A stretch of 64,000 bases of DNA from Oenanthe sinensis (Eukaryota; Streptophyta; Magnoliopsida; Apiales; Apiaceae): contig CM053806.1 of assembly GCA_028671895.1 (NCBI GenBank), forward strand, positions 21,277,001 through 21,341,000, in the 5' to 3' direction. Positions within the stretch are counted from its first letter, which is position 1. Each line of letters opens with the position of its first letter. Shown here in pieces: positions 35,915-48,150 of the stretch. Under the pieces are notes generated by a model that ran no database searches, was not told the origin of the DNA, and worked only from the letters and a program-made list of their open reading frames with translations. Position numbers and translations under genes: made by a program.

Positions 35915-36859
35915 CTGGAGCCAATTACCCAAGTATCCAATACTCATGGAACTAGTGTGACTTTCGTGCTTCTGCTACGACAAAGCCTTAGTCAGTGGGT
36001 CTGCAATATTATTATTAGTATGCACTTTACATATATGTATATCTCCTTGATCATTAATCTCATTAATTAGGTGATATCTCCTAAGTACATGCCCAAACAG
36101 CCTCCTTGGCTGCTTCGCAAGCATCAATATACTCAGGCTCTATTGTAGAATCAACAACTGTCTCTGCTGTGAACCATTCCAGCATACAACATCTCAATAA
36201 AAATAGTTAAAACACAAATCTAGACAAAGACATTAAATCATCGTTGTCTGTCTAGAAACCAGCATCACTGAAACCTCTTACAACTAGCTTCACATCTCAT
36301 CCATATAACAAGAATGAATCTTTAGTCCTCTTCAAGTACTTAAAAATATTCTTGACTGTCGTCCAGTGATCTTCACCTGGATTAGACCGGTATCTACTCG
36401 TCATGCTTAAAACATACAAGACATCATGACGAGTACATATCATTGCATACATTATAAAACCAATTGCTCACACATATGGAACTTTACTCATGCGGTCCTT
36501 ATCATCCAATGATTTAGGACAAATTTTATTTTGAGATCACTATCCCATGAGACATTAGGACATATCCATTTTAGCCTCTTTGCATTCGAAATCGATGTAA
36601 AACTTTGTCAATGTATGTACTCTAACTTAGGCCGATCAATCTCCTTGATCTATCTCTATAAATCCTGATCCCTAATATATAGGTCGCATCGCCTAAGTCT
36701 TTCATTGAGAAATTATTTCTCAACCAAGTCTACACAGTCTATAGAGAAGGAATGTCATTCCCTATTAGTAATATATCATCAACATATAATACTAGGAATG
36801 CCACATGGCTCCCACTAAACTTCTTGTAAACACAAGTTTCATCTTCATTCTGAATAAAG
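35915..36859 (-). pseudogene. copia RT C-terminal part and RNase H remnants
   Basis: The minus strand retains the RT palm (LVLYVDDIL region at about 36790) and, unlike the elements at 50492-60810, the following segment with RMSKVPYV and a TSRYRSNPGE-like piece. It continues with KYLKRTKD, an RNase H core (STIEPEYIDACEAAKEAVW) and then RRYHLINEI. The stretch between AKEAVW and RRYHL that normally holds the last RNase H aspartate is missing. Confidence 0.7.
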
Positions 36860-37204
36860 TCAAACTCTTTTGGCTATTTCATCAAAATGAATCTTCCATC
36901 TCCTCGAATCTGGAGTGTTCATAACGTCTTGGTAGGTGAGAGGCTCATCTTCATCCACAAGCATCACATCACCATCTTGAGTCAAGGGAAATCCATAATA
37001 TCTCTCGGGCTCATGGTGAATCCTACCAGACCTACGAACAACCTGTGTTTCTTGAGCAGTATTGTTTTCTTGTACATACTGCTTAGGTTCCTCCATTGGT
37101 TCAATGTTATCATGTGGGTCTCGAACTTCATCGAGATCTATTATCTTCTCACTGTCTTTCTTAGAGAGCATCTCTCTCAAGGAACATAGCAGTTCAAGCA
37201 ACAA
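36860..37204 (-). pseudogene. copia integrase-RT linker with RT start deleted
   Basis: A 114-codon open frame has EMLSKKDSEKIIDLDEVRD, QVVRRSGRIHHEPERYYGF and VDEDEPLTYQDVMNTPDSRR. It then jumps from the RRW of the first RT residues to the RRW about 146 codons further on, as seen against 57979-58433. The shared AGATGG at both places suggests deletion between short direct repeats. The RT N-terminal half with the first catalytic aspartate is gone. Confidence 0.75.
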
Positions 37205-38090
37205 ACACTTTGTTCTCGAAAGGATTATAGAAAGAATAACCCCTTGTTTCAGTTGGGTATCCCATAAAATTACATTTATCTTATTTTGGTCCTAGCTTGT
37301 CAGAGATTAGACGTTTCACAAACGCTTTACATCCCTAAATTTTCATAAATGATATGCTGTGACGTTTCTTAGTCCATATCTCATAAGAAGTCTTTTGAAC
37401 CATTTTAGTAGGAACACAATTAAGTGTATATGGAGCCATTTCCAGGGTGCAACCCCAGAAACTAATTGGAAGATTCCTTGACTCAACATTGACCGCACCA
37501 TGTCCAACAAGGTGTGATCCCTCCTATCAAAAAAACTTTTCTTTGATATTTTCTACTTCATCTTTATAGTCTTTGAACTTTTCAAATGATTCGGATTAGT
37601 TCTTCAAAAGATACATATATCCGTATCTACTAATATAATTAGTAAATTTTATGAAGTTAATAAAATCTACCTTTTGTCATCGTACACATATGACCACATA
37701 CATCACTATGTATAAGTCATACTCGTTCAATGACCCTTTCACCATGTCCGGTAAAAGGAGCTTTAGTCATTTTGCCAAATAAACCAAGATTCGCATCCTT
37801 TTGTATAATTCATAATCAAACTTATCCATGAATGCATCCTTATGTATTCTGGAAATGCGTTTCTCATTAATATGGCCTCAACAAAAGTGCCAAATGTAAT
37901 ATTTGATTTGAGACACTTTAGAACATATAAATTGTTAATTAGTTGTGCAACATTATAAGCCTCATCATCAAAATAGAATAAACAACTATTGTTATTTAAT
38001 TAAAATAAAAAGCCTTTCTTGTCCAAACAAGAAACTGAAATAATGTATCTGCCAATTGCAAGCACGTTATAACAATTATCAAGTTCTAAA
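37205..38090 (-). pseudogene. copia protease/integrase remnants
   Basis: The minus strand matches 56600-57700 in pieces: the catalytic-core start (LIHSDVCGH-like, about 37725), the zinc-finger part near 37860-37770, and the segment before the linker (about 37370-37205). Stops and frameshifts are frequent. Confidence 0.65.
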
Positions 38091-38960
38091 TTTTCTTTAT
38101 AGGTTAAAAGTTAAGTAACGAATTCCTTTAACTAGAGCAACTACTTTTACTCCAATTCCAACCCGATACCTAAAGCTTGACCCTTATTGATCATCTTTTT
38201 TAGATCTTCCAAATAAACATGACAGTTTAATTTCCAGTCTCCCAATTTTCCACAGAAGCTACAATCGTCTTCTTTATCAACACCTCATTCAGACTTTAGA
38301 GTCTACATTAGGGATTGGAATTTGGTTTGACAACGGAACTAGATCAAATCTTCTCCTTGTCTTTCCATTTTCCTTCCCCTTTTGCATTCCCTATGTTTAC
38401 CATCAATATAGTAGTAGTTCATGCATTTATCATATTGCTTTCAGCAGTTCTCAACATGCTTAGCAACTCAATGAGTGTTTTACCAATCTTATTCATTTTA
38501 TTATTCATAACAAACTAAGAATAATATTTGTCCAAAGATTGTAAGATCAAATCTAACTAAGTCTTCAGACCATTCTGGAAACCCAAAATATCAAAGGTAT
38601 TCATTATACCCTATAATCTTTAGAACATGTGGTGTAACCGGGTCTCACTCTCCCTACTTGTAAGTGTATAGTGCCCTTTTATTTTCAAATATATCTTGTG
38701 CTCAATCGTCTCATAAGCATCTATATGCTCGTGTTGCTTCTTAAGCTCAGCACACATATTTGCGAGCATGAGACATGAAACATCAGTCGCAATATCAATT
38801 TGCTTCCAATAAGTACTATGATTTGCACATGTTACATTCTCAACTTTAAGAGCAGGGGAAGAGATTTGACTAACATCGTGGTGTCCGAGGACTATCCTCA
38901 AGCTCCTATGTCAATCAAGGAAATATATTCTCGTCAACTTGTCCTTCTCAATAACTGATC
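38091..38960 (-). pseudogene. copia gag remnant of the 34351-42687 element
   Basis: The minus strand has IVLGHHDVSQ, ATDVSCLMLANMCAELKKQH and EHIDAYETIEHKIYLKIKGH at 38620-38901, aligning with gag at 55581-56122. Decayed pieces follow to about 38100. The initiator region lies near 38955. Confidence 0.75.
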
Positions 38961-40371
38961 GCATAGAGAAGTTGTTTGTGTTTATCATTTGATATCTACA
39001 ATATTAAAGTGTATAAAATAAACTAGATTGCAAATTTAATATTAATTATGTTTAAGAGATTATGGTATATCACCATATACCTCCCACTATTTTTATCAAA
39101 CTAATAGCCCTAACTATTAATTCGGAAAATATTTCTTTAAATCTTTCTAGTGAGCCAAGATCCATATTTCATCCATGTTTTAAGATAGTGTTGGCTAATA
39201 CACTCAAAACATGACTATTTAGGTAGACAACATTTGTCGATTATATCAAATATAATTCTTGGAAAGTTTGGTGGAACAACCATTTGTACACATTTATCCA
39301 ATAAATCTCATCAAACTCTATGCCTCTAAACCCACAATCCTATTGTGATGATTTAGTTAAGTTAGACCCAATGTTTCAACAAACTAAATACACTTACTTA
39401 TCACGTCTTCCCATGATTGATAAAAGCACCTTGCTTTGGCAAGCCCACTCCTTCTCAATCTAGATCTTGACGAGTATTAAACATTGGAAGGAATCCGATT
39501 AACTTAATATGTATTTAGGGATTTTTATTGTTTATTTTAACGATCATGATCCCATCATGAAGAGATTCTCAAATTTTCCTTGATCAAATATTTCATTTCA
39601 ATATTCGTCAATGGATTGATTTCCAGGTCGTCGGAGAAGTCACAAGCGGTCTCACTTAAAACCCAACTTCCTTACGAATTAAACTAATAATCCACTTTTG
39701 ACAAAATCTCCCCATATCAGAAAAAGAAAATTCATATTTAATACCGTGTTCATAAACACAAGAATCTCATGATCGTTTGTTCAATTTTAAAATCTTGAAT
39801 CGTTACAGATTTTATCTTTCTTAAGCAAACATGGCATGGGTGTCGTATCTAATACAGACATGATTAATCAATATTAAGCATGCATCTCGATTATATCTAC
39901 GCATACATACTAACACATGCAATCATATACATATATGTAATGTGCGTAAATTAAACGTGTTTGGTTATGGCCCCATCCTATGTGATCTTTCCAAGCTAAT
40001 GGAAATATCAATGTCAGTCTATGGTGGTTTTAAAATACTATCTATTACATGTCTTCTTTCTTCATTGCTCCATCATCCCCTTTTGGATCGCCTCCTTGCT
40101 TAGAAGTCTTCATTGATAATTACATTGAATAATAAAAATAAAACTATTCTAATAAAATTACAAGAAGAACTCGAGTTATATTCGAGATAATTAAATTACA
40201 ATGAATAAACGACATGCAAGTCGTATTTAGAAACCAAAACCATAAATCAAAACCACTATACTATGGGTCTTTAGGCCATAGCCATCCACCATGCTATCAC
40301 ATAACACATATAATATATCTAAGATTATATAAACATATCATATAATCATATATAACAAATTTCGAAATTTC

Positions 40372-41035
40372 AGAAAATTAAAAACAGATTTCTGAAGACA
40401 ATAAATCGCTGTTTAGAGGCTCTTAATGACGTCAAACGCCTTACAGACCTGTCGATGATAGCATAGCTATCTGTTTTGTTCATTGGCCCAATTCCAGTCA
40501 GAAAACACATATCGTTTGCGAAAATAGGATTCGGTAAGCAGATTACACCAAATCTGACGGTGTTTCGGAAATCGTATCATATACAATCCTCATAACAAGA
40601 ACAAGAATATATCATATATACATACACAGTAATACATAAAATCATCACATGATTATACATCACATGAATATCATATATTCATAATATATACATACATATA
40701 CTCAAAATTTTAGAAAATCAAATAATTTTTAGAAAATAATAAATCACCGTTTTGGGGCCTATAACGACATCTAATGGATTACAGACGCAGATCTGACTAC
40801 GTCAGTATTTCTCAGTGACCCAATTCCAGTCAGAAAACACATATCATTTGTGAAAATCGGACAACGGACACAGATTTCAGAAAATCTACGACAGCTGTTT
40901 CAGAATTCGTATCGAATACGATTCCCATAATAAGAATAAACATGTATCATATACATACATCAATACACACAATCATCACATGATTATACATCATATGAAT
41001 ATCATATATTCATAATATATAAAAACATATACATA
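40372..41035 (-). repeat. duplicated segment in the copia leader
   Basis: Two diverged units of about 320-340 bp (about 40372-40690 and 40710-41035) share CCAATTCCAGTCAGAAAACA near their centres and CATGATTATACATCA near their ends. The related element at 50492-60810 has a single unit (about 53840-54180). It lies between the primer-binding site and gag. Confidence 0.65.
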
Positions 41036-41139
41036 TTGTATCAATACAAAATTATGATAGATCCCATACATGCTTACATATCGAAAACTATTAAACACAT
41101 AACCGAATTAAAACGTTTTGCAACTAGCTCTGATGCCAT

Positions 41140-42687
41140 TGAAGGGTTTCGAGGCACAAACGCAGCGGAATAAACGCGAAAAATAAATCAAAATAGCGAA
41201 ACCCTCCGTAGGATCCATGCGGAAACAAAAGATTTAATTCAGAGATAAAGAATAAATACCTTTAGAAGCTTTAACAGTTCATTAATGGAAGATTAATGGA
41301 GGTCCAAAGCTTGTTTAATCACCACGTATCCCGCTCTCGCGATCTACGCTCTACGGTATCCACATGAACACTTTTCATGAAGGATTGATGTGTACTAGCA
41401 CTCGAAAACTGCTTCTCTCTCTCTATCTTCCTCTTTTCTCAAAACGGCTAGGGTTTTAGTGAAAATATGTCTCTAAATTAAATCAGCCCATAAAGAGATT
41501 ATATATATATAGAGAAATAAGTTTTTTAATTATAATCCAATTATAATTAATACTAATCCAAAATTCTAAATTATTTAATTAAGTCTCACTTAATTAATTA
41601 ATTATTAATTTTGAAATTAGTTTAAATAATTCATTTATTCTATTTATATAATTAATTAAGTCATACTTAATTAATATCATAAATAAAATAAATTACTTAT
41701 TTAATTTAAATTCACAATTTAAATTATTTCTCCTTTAAGCGTTCTTTGTGTGTGACCCTATAGGTTAATATTACGTTGGCAATAATTTTAATATCTAATT
41801 AAAATTGTAAACAATGAGCGGCATCTAGTAATACATCATTGCTACCCAAGTAATAATAATAAATCGGTGATTCGATTAAGCATTTCATGAATAATGTTCC
41901 ATGTAATATAATCCCTTTAATCTTGATATTATAGATTAAACTTAAGGCATGTCTCGTGTCATCCTCTTCATAATTTAATCTTTATTTTCTTGATCAATGA
42001 GTAGACTATTAAAATCAAATCAACATTTGAGCACGGCCGTGCATTTCATAGTCTCACTCAAACAAGAGGCCAATAATATCACTCCTAAAATTAGGAGGAT
42101 TAAATCTCATCTAGATCATTCATATTTCTCATACGTTTCATAATATACTCAATGTCCACTTTTATCATCACCCGGTCAAAGGTAACTTTTAATGTAATCA
42201 AAGTATATTAATTCTCGTATAGAAATATAATGATTTCAGGTCTAAGGATCATTACACCATTATCACAGTGAGAATTACTTGTGACACTTATTTAACATGT
42301 AGAATCTCACGGCAGGTCATTCCAGTGTCATATATTGATACATGCACTTATGTTCTTGACTTTAGTATCACCATACCTATGACCAATGAGATGTGGTCAT
42401 CTGTCAAGAAACATACTAGTCTTTGTGCATTATTATTGTCCTTAAATAATAATACTCGACTATGGAATTTTAGGAATAAGATATTATTCATATAATCTCA
42501 TTTTTAAGTCACATACTTAAAGATATATAATACGTATCAAAATTCCAAGGACATTTATTAAGTTTTCAATTTATTACGCAGTAAAGAAAACATAATAAAT
42601 AAATAATAATCAATAAAACATAATCCTTAATAATAAATATTTTCCTTAAAATATAAAAGTATTGTCTCTAGAGCACAATTACTAATA
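41140..42687 (-). repeat. 5' LTR of the 34351-42687 copia element
   Basis: 1548 bp. The plus-strand right end reads ACTAATA where the other LTRs have ACTAACA, a single change in the terminal dinucleotide. The duplicated CAAGC follows at once. Confidence 0.9.
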
Positions 42688-42692
42688 CAAGC

Positions 42693-42912
42693 TTCTCCTT
42701 ATATTAAGATGGTAGAGTTCTATCCTCCTTCTTTGAATTCTTGAATTTTGATCTTGACTGATTTTGTCTTCTCAAGATTTTTTAATTCTTTTGAAAGGCT
42801 CTACTTCAGCATAGAGGGAGGCTAAAGTAGATGGTTCTTTCCCTTATAGGTGCTTCCAAAAATTTGTCCTAACCTTCAAACCTGCAATGAGAAAACTCTT
42901 CAAGATGTCATC
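42693..42912 (-). pseudogene. gypsy gag, middle part
   Basis: The minus strand reads DDILKSFLIAGLKVRTNFWK, then a stop, GKEPSTLASLYAEVEPFKRI and so on, a typical segment of plant Ty3/gypsy gag. It is continuous with 44814-45313 once the element at 42913-44813 and one TCATC are removed, and with 34345 once the copia element is removed. Confidence 0.8.
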
Positions 42913-44813
42913 TTTAAAATCCCGAACTTATTCACTTACATAAAATGCTCCAAAAATCCAATAAAAAATTACAACAGCTCAATATCCAGCATCTTACAAT
43001 ATATAAATTAAAAATACAACTAAGGTCTCCAAATTTCGCAACTCGCACTCTGCCCACAAAGTAGCCCACCTAACCTGCTGGGGAAAATCAAAGAAACATA
43101 CACCGACAGTGAGCGAAGGGCTCATATACGGATATATAATTATGTAAAGAGTACAATGGTTAGACACGCTGATAATATGAATAAAAAGAATATCTGAATA
43201 AAGAATGTTGAAACAAATCAAAAGAGACAAAAGATACTGGTCATACTTAACTCACAATATAAATAAATGAAAAGACACGATAGATACTTATCTTACAATA
43301 TCAACTTACAGATTTACTCTTAAAATACAAATATTCTTACTCTTACACATACTCTTACTAGTCACATATTATAATGACCAAATACTGAAATGCAAATTTA
43401 CTTATTGATATGGGAGACAATCTTACACTTACGGGATGTCCTACATTTCGGTTCTCCAGAATATTTAATCATCAAAACTTACATAGGCTTGCATAGAACA
43501 AATCTAATGCTACCCAAAATCTTATTGGGGCTTACACGGTACAAAACACAATCCTACCCAAATGGTCTAAACAAACATACACAATAGTCATGACTCAACT
43601 GTCCCATAACTCCGGTGACAAGCCCATACAATTTAAATACACCGTATAGATGGTGCCAAAACATGAGATTATCCACTCATGACGGAGGTCTTACGAAATC
43701 TCTCAAATCATACATATATCACAAATAAACTGAAAGTATCTTGATCAAAATATCATACACACAAAATATCACAGACTATTACAAATAAAATCAGACCTGG
43801 CCGATCCGGAAAACTTACAATTTACTATATAAACTTGAACTCAAATGAAAAAGTGTAGAACATGAAAATTGTAGGAAATTCCGAGACTTTTCCAGAATGG
43901 TAAGATTCGTAAAAAACATATAAGAAACAAATGCAAAAAACAAACAAATATGAGCTGTTAGAACAGAATCAGCACCTGATCAAAATAGTATTTTGAGATT
44001 TACGACACCAAGATCACATATTTTGACAGCGGAATGTAAACAAAGAATGAAGAACTCGGAAAGACATTTTCAGAATGATATTACACATGAATATTGAATA
44101 AATATTCAATTTACTATGAATTTCTGAAGTTATAGTAGAACAATTTCAATAATCAACTAGATAATACAAATGGAAGATTTTAACATGCTTGTAAGCAGAA
44201 TTTCAGAAAACCCAAAGAACGAAAGTTGTAGATAATTGAAATACCGTTCTAGGCACAGTAAGATCGTAACAATCCGATAAATAATGAAGGATATACGAAT
44301 TTAACAAGAATCAGAATGGATATAATCTATACACAATATACATACGATATTGAATCACAAATAGAGAACAAAGAGAGTGTTAAGAATACAAAGAGAGTGT
44401 AACGAAGATATCTGTACCTTAAAACTCCAAATACATGAATGATCCTCAAGAAAAATATAGATGTCCCATCACACGAACCCTAATTTGATACCATAACCCG
44501 TCTTCTCAAGGTTTTTCTTCTTCTCTTTCTTCATCTTCCCCTCTCTCTTGCTGTCTTCTTTATGGCTGCTCCAAGAATACCTACGTAACTTACAAAACCC
44601 TAAATCTATTTTTTTTCCTTTTCTATTCCTTTTCCTTTTTTTTCTCTCTATTTCTATTTCTATTTCTCTTGTTGACTAAAATACCTTCTAAAATATTCTA
44701 ATAATAAAATAAATATAAATATATGCAACTAATAAATCAATAATAACCTACTAATATTATTCATAATATTAAATAAAATAGTTAAAATATTTTAAAAATT
44801 ATGGGATGTTACA
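42913..44813 (-). mobile_element. non-coding LTR-like element, copy 2
   Basis: On the minus strand it reads TGTAACATCCC at the start and GGGATTTTAAA at the end, and the direct repeat TCATC flanks it (42908-42912, 44814-44818). Removing it restores the gag reading. It matches 3294-6448 apart from the solo LTR in that copy. At about 1.9 kb with no coding capacity it behaves as a solo LTR or non-autonomous element. A short frame at 42994-43230 has a counterpart at 6079-6276, but I see no protein family. Confidence 0.8.
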
Positions 44814-45486
44814 TCATCAGTTACCCCTCTAACTCCTATAGCTTCAGTATTGAATCTTTTGAAGTACGCTTAGAGGGATTCATTGTCCCTTTGCTTGACA
44901 TTAGCCAGAGTTGTGACTGGAGGAGCGTATTTGACTGTAGCTTAGAATTGTGTTAGGAATATAAGTTGCATTTGATTTCTTGACGTGACCATACCTACTC
45001 CCAACTTTTGAAACCATATCTGAGCGTTATACCTTAGTGTAGCAGCCAAGAGTCTGCACCTAGCCAAGTCAAGCACTTGATAGACATCCATGTCTGTGTT
45101 CAATTTTCCCAGTTACTCGACTGGTTCAGAGTTCCCATGATACCGGAGATCAGTAGTACTTCGATAGCCTTGTGGAAGCAGAACTTCCCTTACCGCTTGA
45201 GAGACAGGAGATGGGTCCTGTATTAAATTTATGGGCCTTCCTCTATCGATGATGGTAATGAGTTTCTTCAGTTCATCAACGTTTATGTTACCCACACTTG
45301 GAATATTTTGCATTCCCGAGAGCTGAGATAAAGGACTTACCTGAGAGGAAATGGTGGAGGGCGCACCCTGAGGTAGGGCACGGCCTGATTATTACCTGAA
45401 TTGGAGATAGGCGTGACCTGATTGATGACCATGGGTTGAGGCGAGCCCAAGATGACCGTGGCCTGATTATTACCTGAATCGGAGAT
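44814..45486 (-). pseudogene. gypsy gag, N-terminal part
   Basis: An open frame at 45113-45313 starts MQNIPSVGNINVDELKKLI. Downstream, decayed sequence gives LARCRLLAATLRYNAQIWFQ, LIFLTQF and KYAPPVTTLANVKQRDNES, then YFKRFNTEA, the conserved retrotransposon gag core of plant Ty3/gypsy elements. Just upstream (45375-45486) a short motif (CCTGATTATTACCTGAAT) is repeated. The region is cut at 45486. Confidence 0.8.
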
Positions 45487-47334
45487 TATTAGATGACAAC
45501 TCAACTCAGATCAGAAAGAGAAGTAAATAATAAATGTGATAACATGAATCAAGACGAATAATGTCAACTAGACACGAAGAATCAGAATATCATAAGAATT
45601 CTGACAAGACTGCTACTCAACACCAGAAGAAGTTCATTTATATGTTCAAGCGTTAGTGTAAAATAAAAGAGTAGTATCTCAAGGAGTTCAGAAGATACAG
45701 AAGGTTTTAAGTGCCTACTATAGAAAGATTCCAGAAAAAGAAAATTATATAGGAAAAATAAAAAGAAGACAAGACATGACAAGACAAATATATAGACCAT
45801 TATAGCAAAAATGAGAATCAATATTGTAGTTAGCCATTCGTGAATCAGACTAGTATACATGGTGTCAACAATATCAGTGAAGATTCATCGTCAAAAAGTT
45901 CAAATGGTTAGAAATGTTATTGTTGAAAAACAAAAGAGTTTGATCTACATCAACAATGGCCTTCTAGTCAAGACTTTAATTTAATTCTCTATTAATTAAT
46001 TAAATTAATTAGTTAATTTAATTAGTAAATTAATTCACTTAGAATTAATTTATTTCTTAAATTAATTAAATGATTAATTAATTTAGAATTATTTAGAATG
46101 AAGAAGAAAGAAGTTGGAAGCTCAAAGGGATACAGGTTTGTTTAGAATGCAGTGTATAATAGTCAGAATCCAAGATTGAATATTTAACTAGGTACATGCA
46201 GTGGTGAAAAGAAGTATTGTCTAGTTTAAAGATTCAGATTATTTCGGTATAAGAGGTACTTCTAATTGCAACTATAGATACAGCTAAATAGGCTTGACTG
46301 TACTGACTTGAAGACAAGACAAAAAAAGAATTGACACGAAAGAAATGCAGATTAATATATTCGTTAAAGTGGAACCCCGGTTGAAATTGATTTATCATTT
46401 CCAAGTCAAAAGTAGTTCGATTCCAGATGTTCAGAAGACCGCAGCTTAGAGCGTAAGGATTTATTTTTATTAATAAATATTTTATTTAGTTAGTAAATTA
46501 TATTTATAAATATCTAAATAATATTAGATATTTATTTTTATAATTTTTGAATTAAATTTATTATTTATTAATCAAAGATTATAAGTTGTGCATGTCTAAA
46601 AGCATTTCTACGGAGTCTGTCTATAATAAGACGAAATAGGCCCTTGTTTTTTTCAAATTGAATTGGCAGAGAAGAAAAGTCATACCGAGCAAATTCAAAG
46701 GTCATACCGAAGCCTTGAAGCAAAAGTCATACCAAATCTTTTAATTGAAAAGTCATACCGAAGCTTTTAATTGAAAGGTCATACTGAGCTTATTCTAAAA
46801 GTCATACCGAGTTTCTGAAAGGTCATACAGAATGGAAAAGTCATATCGATCTATTCTGAAAAGTCATACCGAGTTTTTGAAAGGTCATACCGAATGGAAA
46901 AGTCATACCGAGCACTTTTAGAAAGTCGTACAAGGCTTAAAAATTAACTGAAAAATATCATAAATGAAAAGTCATACAAGCTTCTCATCCTCTATAAATA
47001 TGAAGCCTTAGCTTCATAATTTCAGTAAGTTAGAAAACATTCAAATTCAGTAATTTGTCTGCAAAGTTATATTCACAGACTTTATGGGCTGGTTTGAATT
47101 TTTAATTCTTTAAGTAGAACAATTCATGTTAAATTTGTTCTAGGAATTAAAGAAATATTCAACAGAATATTGTAACACTCTTTCAAGTTTAATATACCTA
47201 TTTAACTTGAATCTTGATTAAATAATTTTAATTATTCTTGATAATTAAAATATTATTTTAAATCAGAATACTCCGTGATAAAATCTTAAGATTGTATTCA
47301 ACCCCCCTTCTACAATTTTATATAGGGACCAACA
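45487..47334 (+). repeat. 5' LTR, 5'-truncated, related to the 16604 LTR
   Basis: It enters at TATTAGATGACAACTCAACT, matching position about 30 of the LTR at 16604, and ends GGGACCAACA. It has a TATA box (TATAAATA, 46993-47000) preceded by a repeat array. Confidence 0.8.
46670..46990 (+). repeat. AAAGTCATACCGA array in LTR U3
   Basis: About twelve copies of AAAGTCATACCGAGC/AAGGTCATACCGAAT occur at 18-30 bp spacing. It corresponds in place to the AAAGTCTTACCGA array of the 16604 element but lacks the inverse AAGACTTT units, so here the copies are direct only. Confidence 0.8.
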
Positions 47335-48150
47335 ATTGGTATCAGAGCAATCTGGTTGACGTACAAATCAAGATTCGTAGCTATTTGAACTCTGATTGTT
47401 TAGAGGCCTTTATAAATAAATTTATTTTATAATTTAAATTTAGATAAATTTATTTTTTATATTTTATTTAAATAAATTTATTTTATTTAATTTAATTTAA
47501 ATGATTTTATTATTTAAACTTGAAAAGATTTATTTTATAAACATAATTTAAATAAATGTATTTTATAAATATAAATTAAATAAATTTATTCTATAAATTT
47601 AAATAGATTTAATTTTATAATTAAAACTTGTTTAAATAAATTTATTTTTTGAATTCAAATTTAGATAAATTTAATTTAAATTAATTTATTATTTAAACTT
47701 GAAAAGGTTCATTTTATAAAATTAATTTAAATAAATTTATTTTATAAAATTAATTTAAATAAATTTATTTTATAAATTTAATTTAAGTAAATTTATTATT
47801 TAAATTTATATAGATTTTTTTATAATCTAAAGTTATTAAAAATCTTAGTCCATTTTTGAATTCGAAAGTTGCTGGATTTCTTCCGATAGTCATCAAGTTA
47901 GCTGTTAGTCCACTCCGATAGTTACCTAATTTTTTTATTTTTGATTTATTTATTTTTTCAAAAATTTTAAAATTATTAAATTTAAAATTTTCTTAAATAT
48001 TAATTTAAGTTTTATTTAATTTTTAAGAAAATTTGAAATTCTTGAAAATTAAAATTTTCATAAATAATTATTTTTAATTAATTTATTTTCTAAGAAAATT
48101 AAAAATTTTAAAATTTAAAATTTTCTTAAATATTAAATTAAGGGAGATCA
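47335..48150 (+). other. primer-binding site and AT-rich repetitive leader
   Basis: ATTGGTATCAGAG at 47335 is the tRNA-Met primer-binding site. From 47400 to 47830 variants of AAATAAATTTATTTTATAAA repeat about ten times, as at 21080-21310; each unit contains a self-complementary AAATAAATTTATTT. Confidence 0.7.

Larger units (their letters stand above)
34351..42687 (-). mobile_element. Ty1/copia element, full structure but defective
   Basis: Target duplication CAAGC (34346-34350 and 42688-42692). Reading on the minus strand: 5' LTR 41140-42687, primer-binding site ATGGCATCAGAGC (41127-41139), long leader, gag, protease/integrase remnants, an integrase-RT linker, RT, RNase H, polypurine tract (GCAAGTGAGAGA, ending at 35901), 3' LTR 34351-35900. 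The coding part has many stops plus deletions in RT and RNase H. It is inserted in the gag of the gypsy element. Confidence 0.9.
31319..45486 (-). mobile_element. Ty3/gypsy Tat/Athila-type element, fragmented
   Basis: It reads on the minus strand in the order gag (45313 to 42693), gag tail and zinc-knuckle region, protease, linker, RNase H fragment, polypurine tract, 3' LTR (to 31319). Reverse transcriptase is deleted. Two elements with their own target duplications are inserted in it (42913-44813 and 34351-42687). The gag N-terminal region is cut at 45486 by another retrotransposon that leaves the window, so the 5' LTR is not visible. Its 3' LTR lies in the mariner remnant. Confidence 0.8.

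Noticed and set aside
43390..43587. 65-codon plus-strand frame
   Set aside because: It lies antisense in the non-coding element 42913-44813 and shows no domain.
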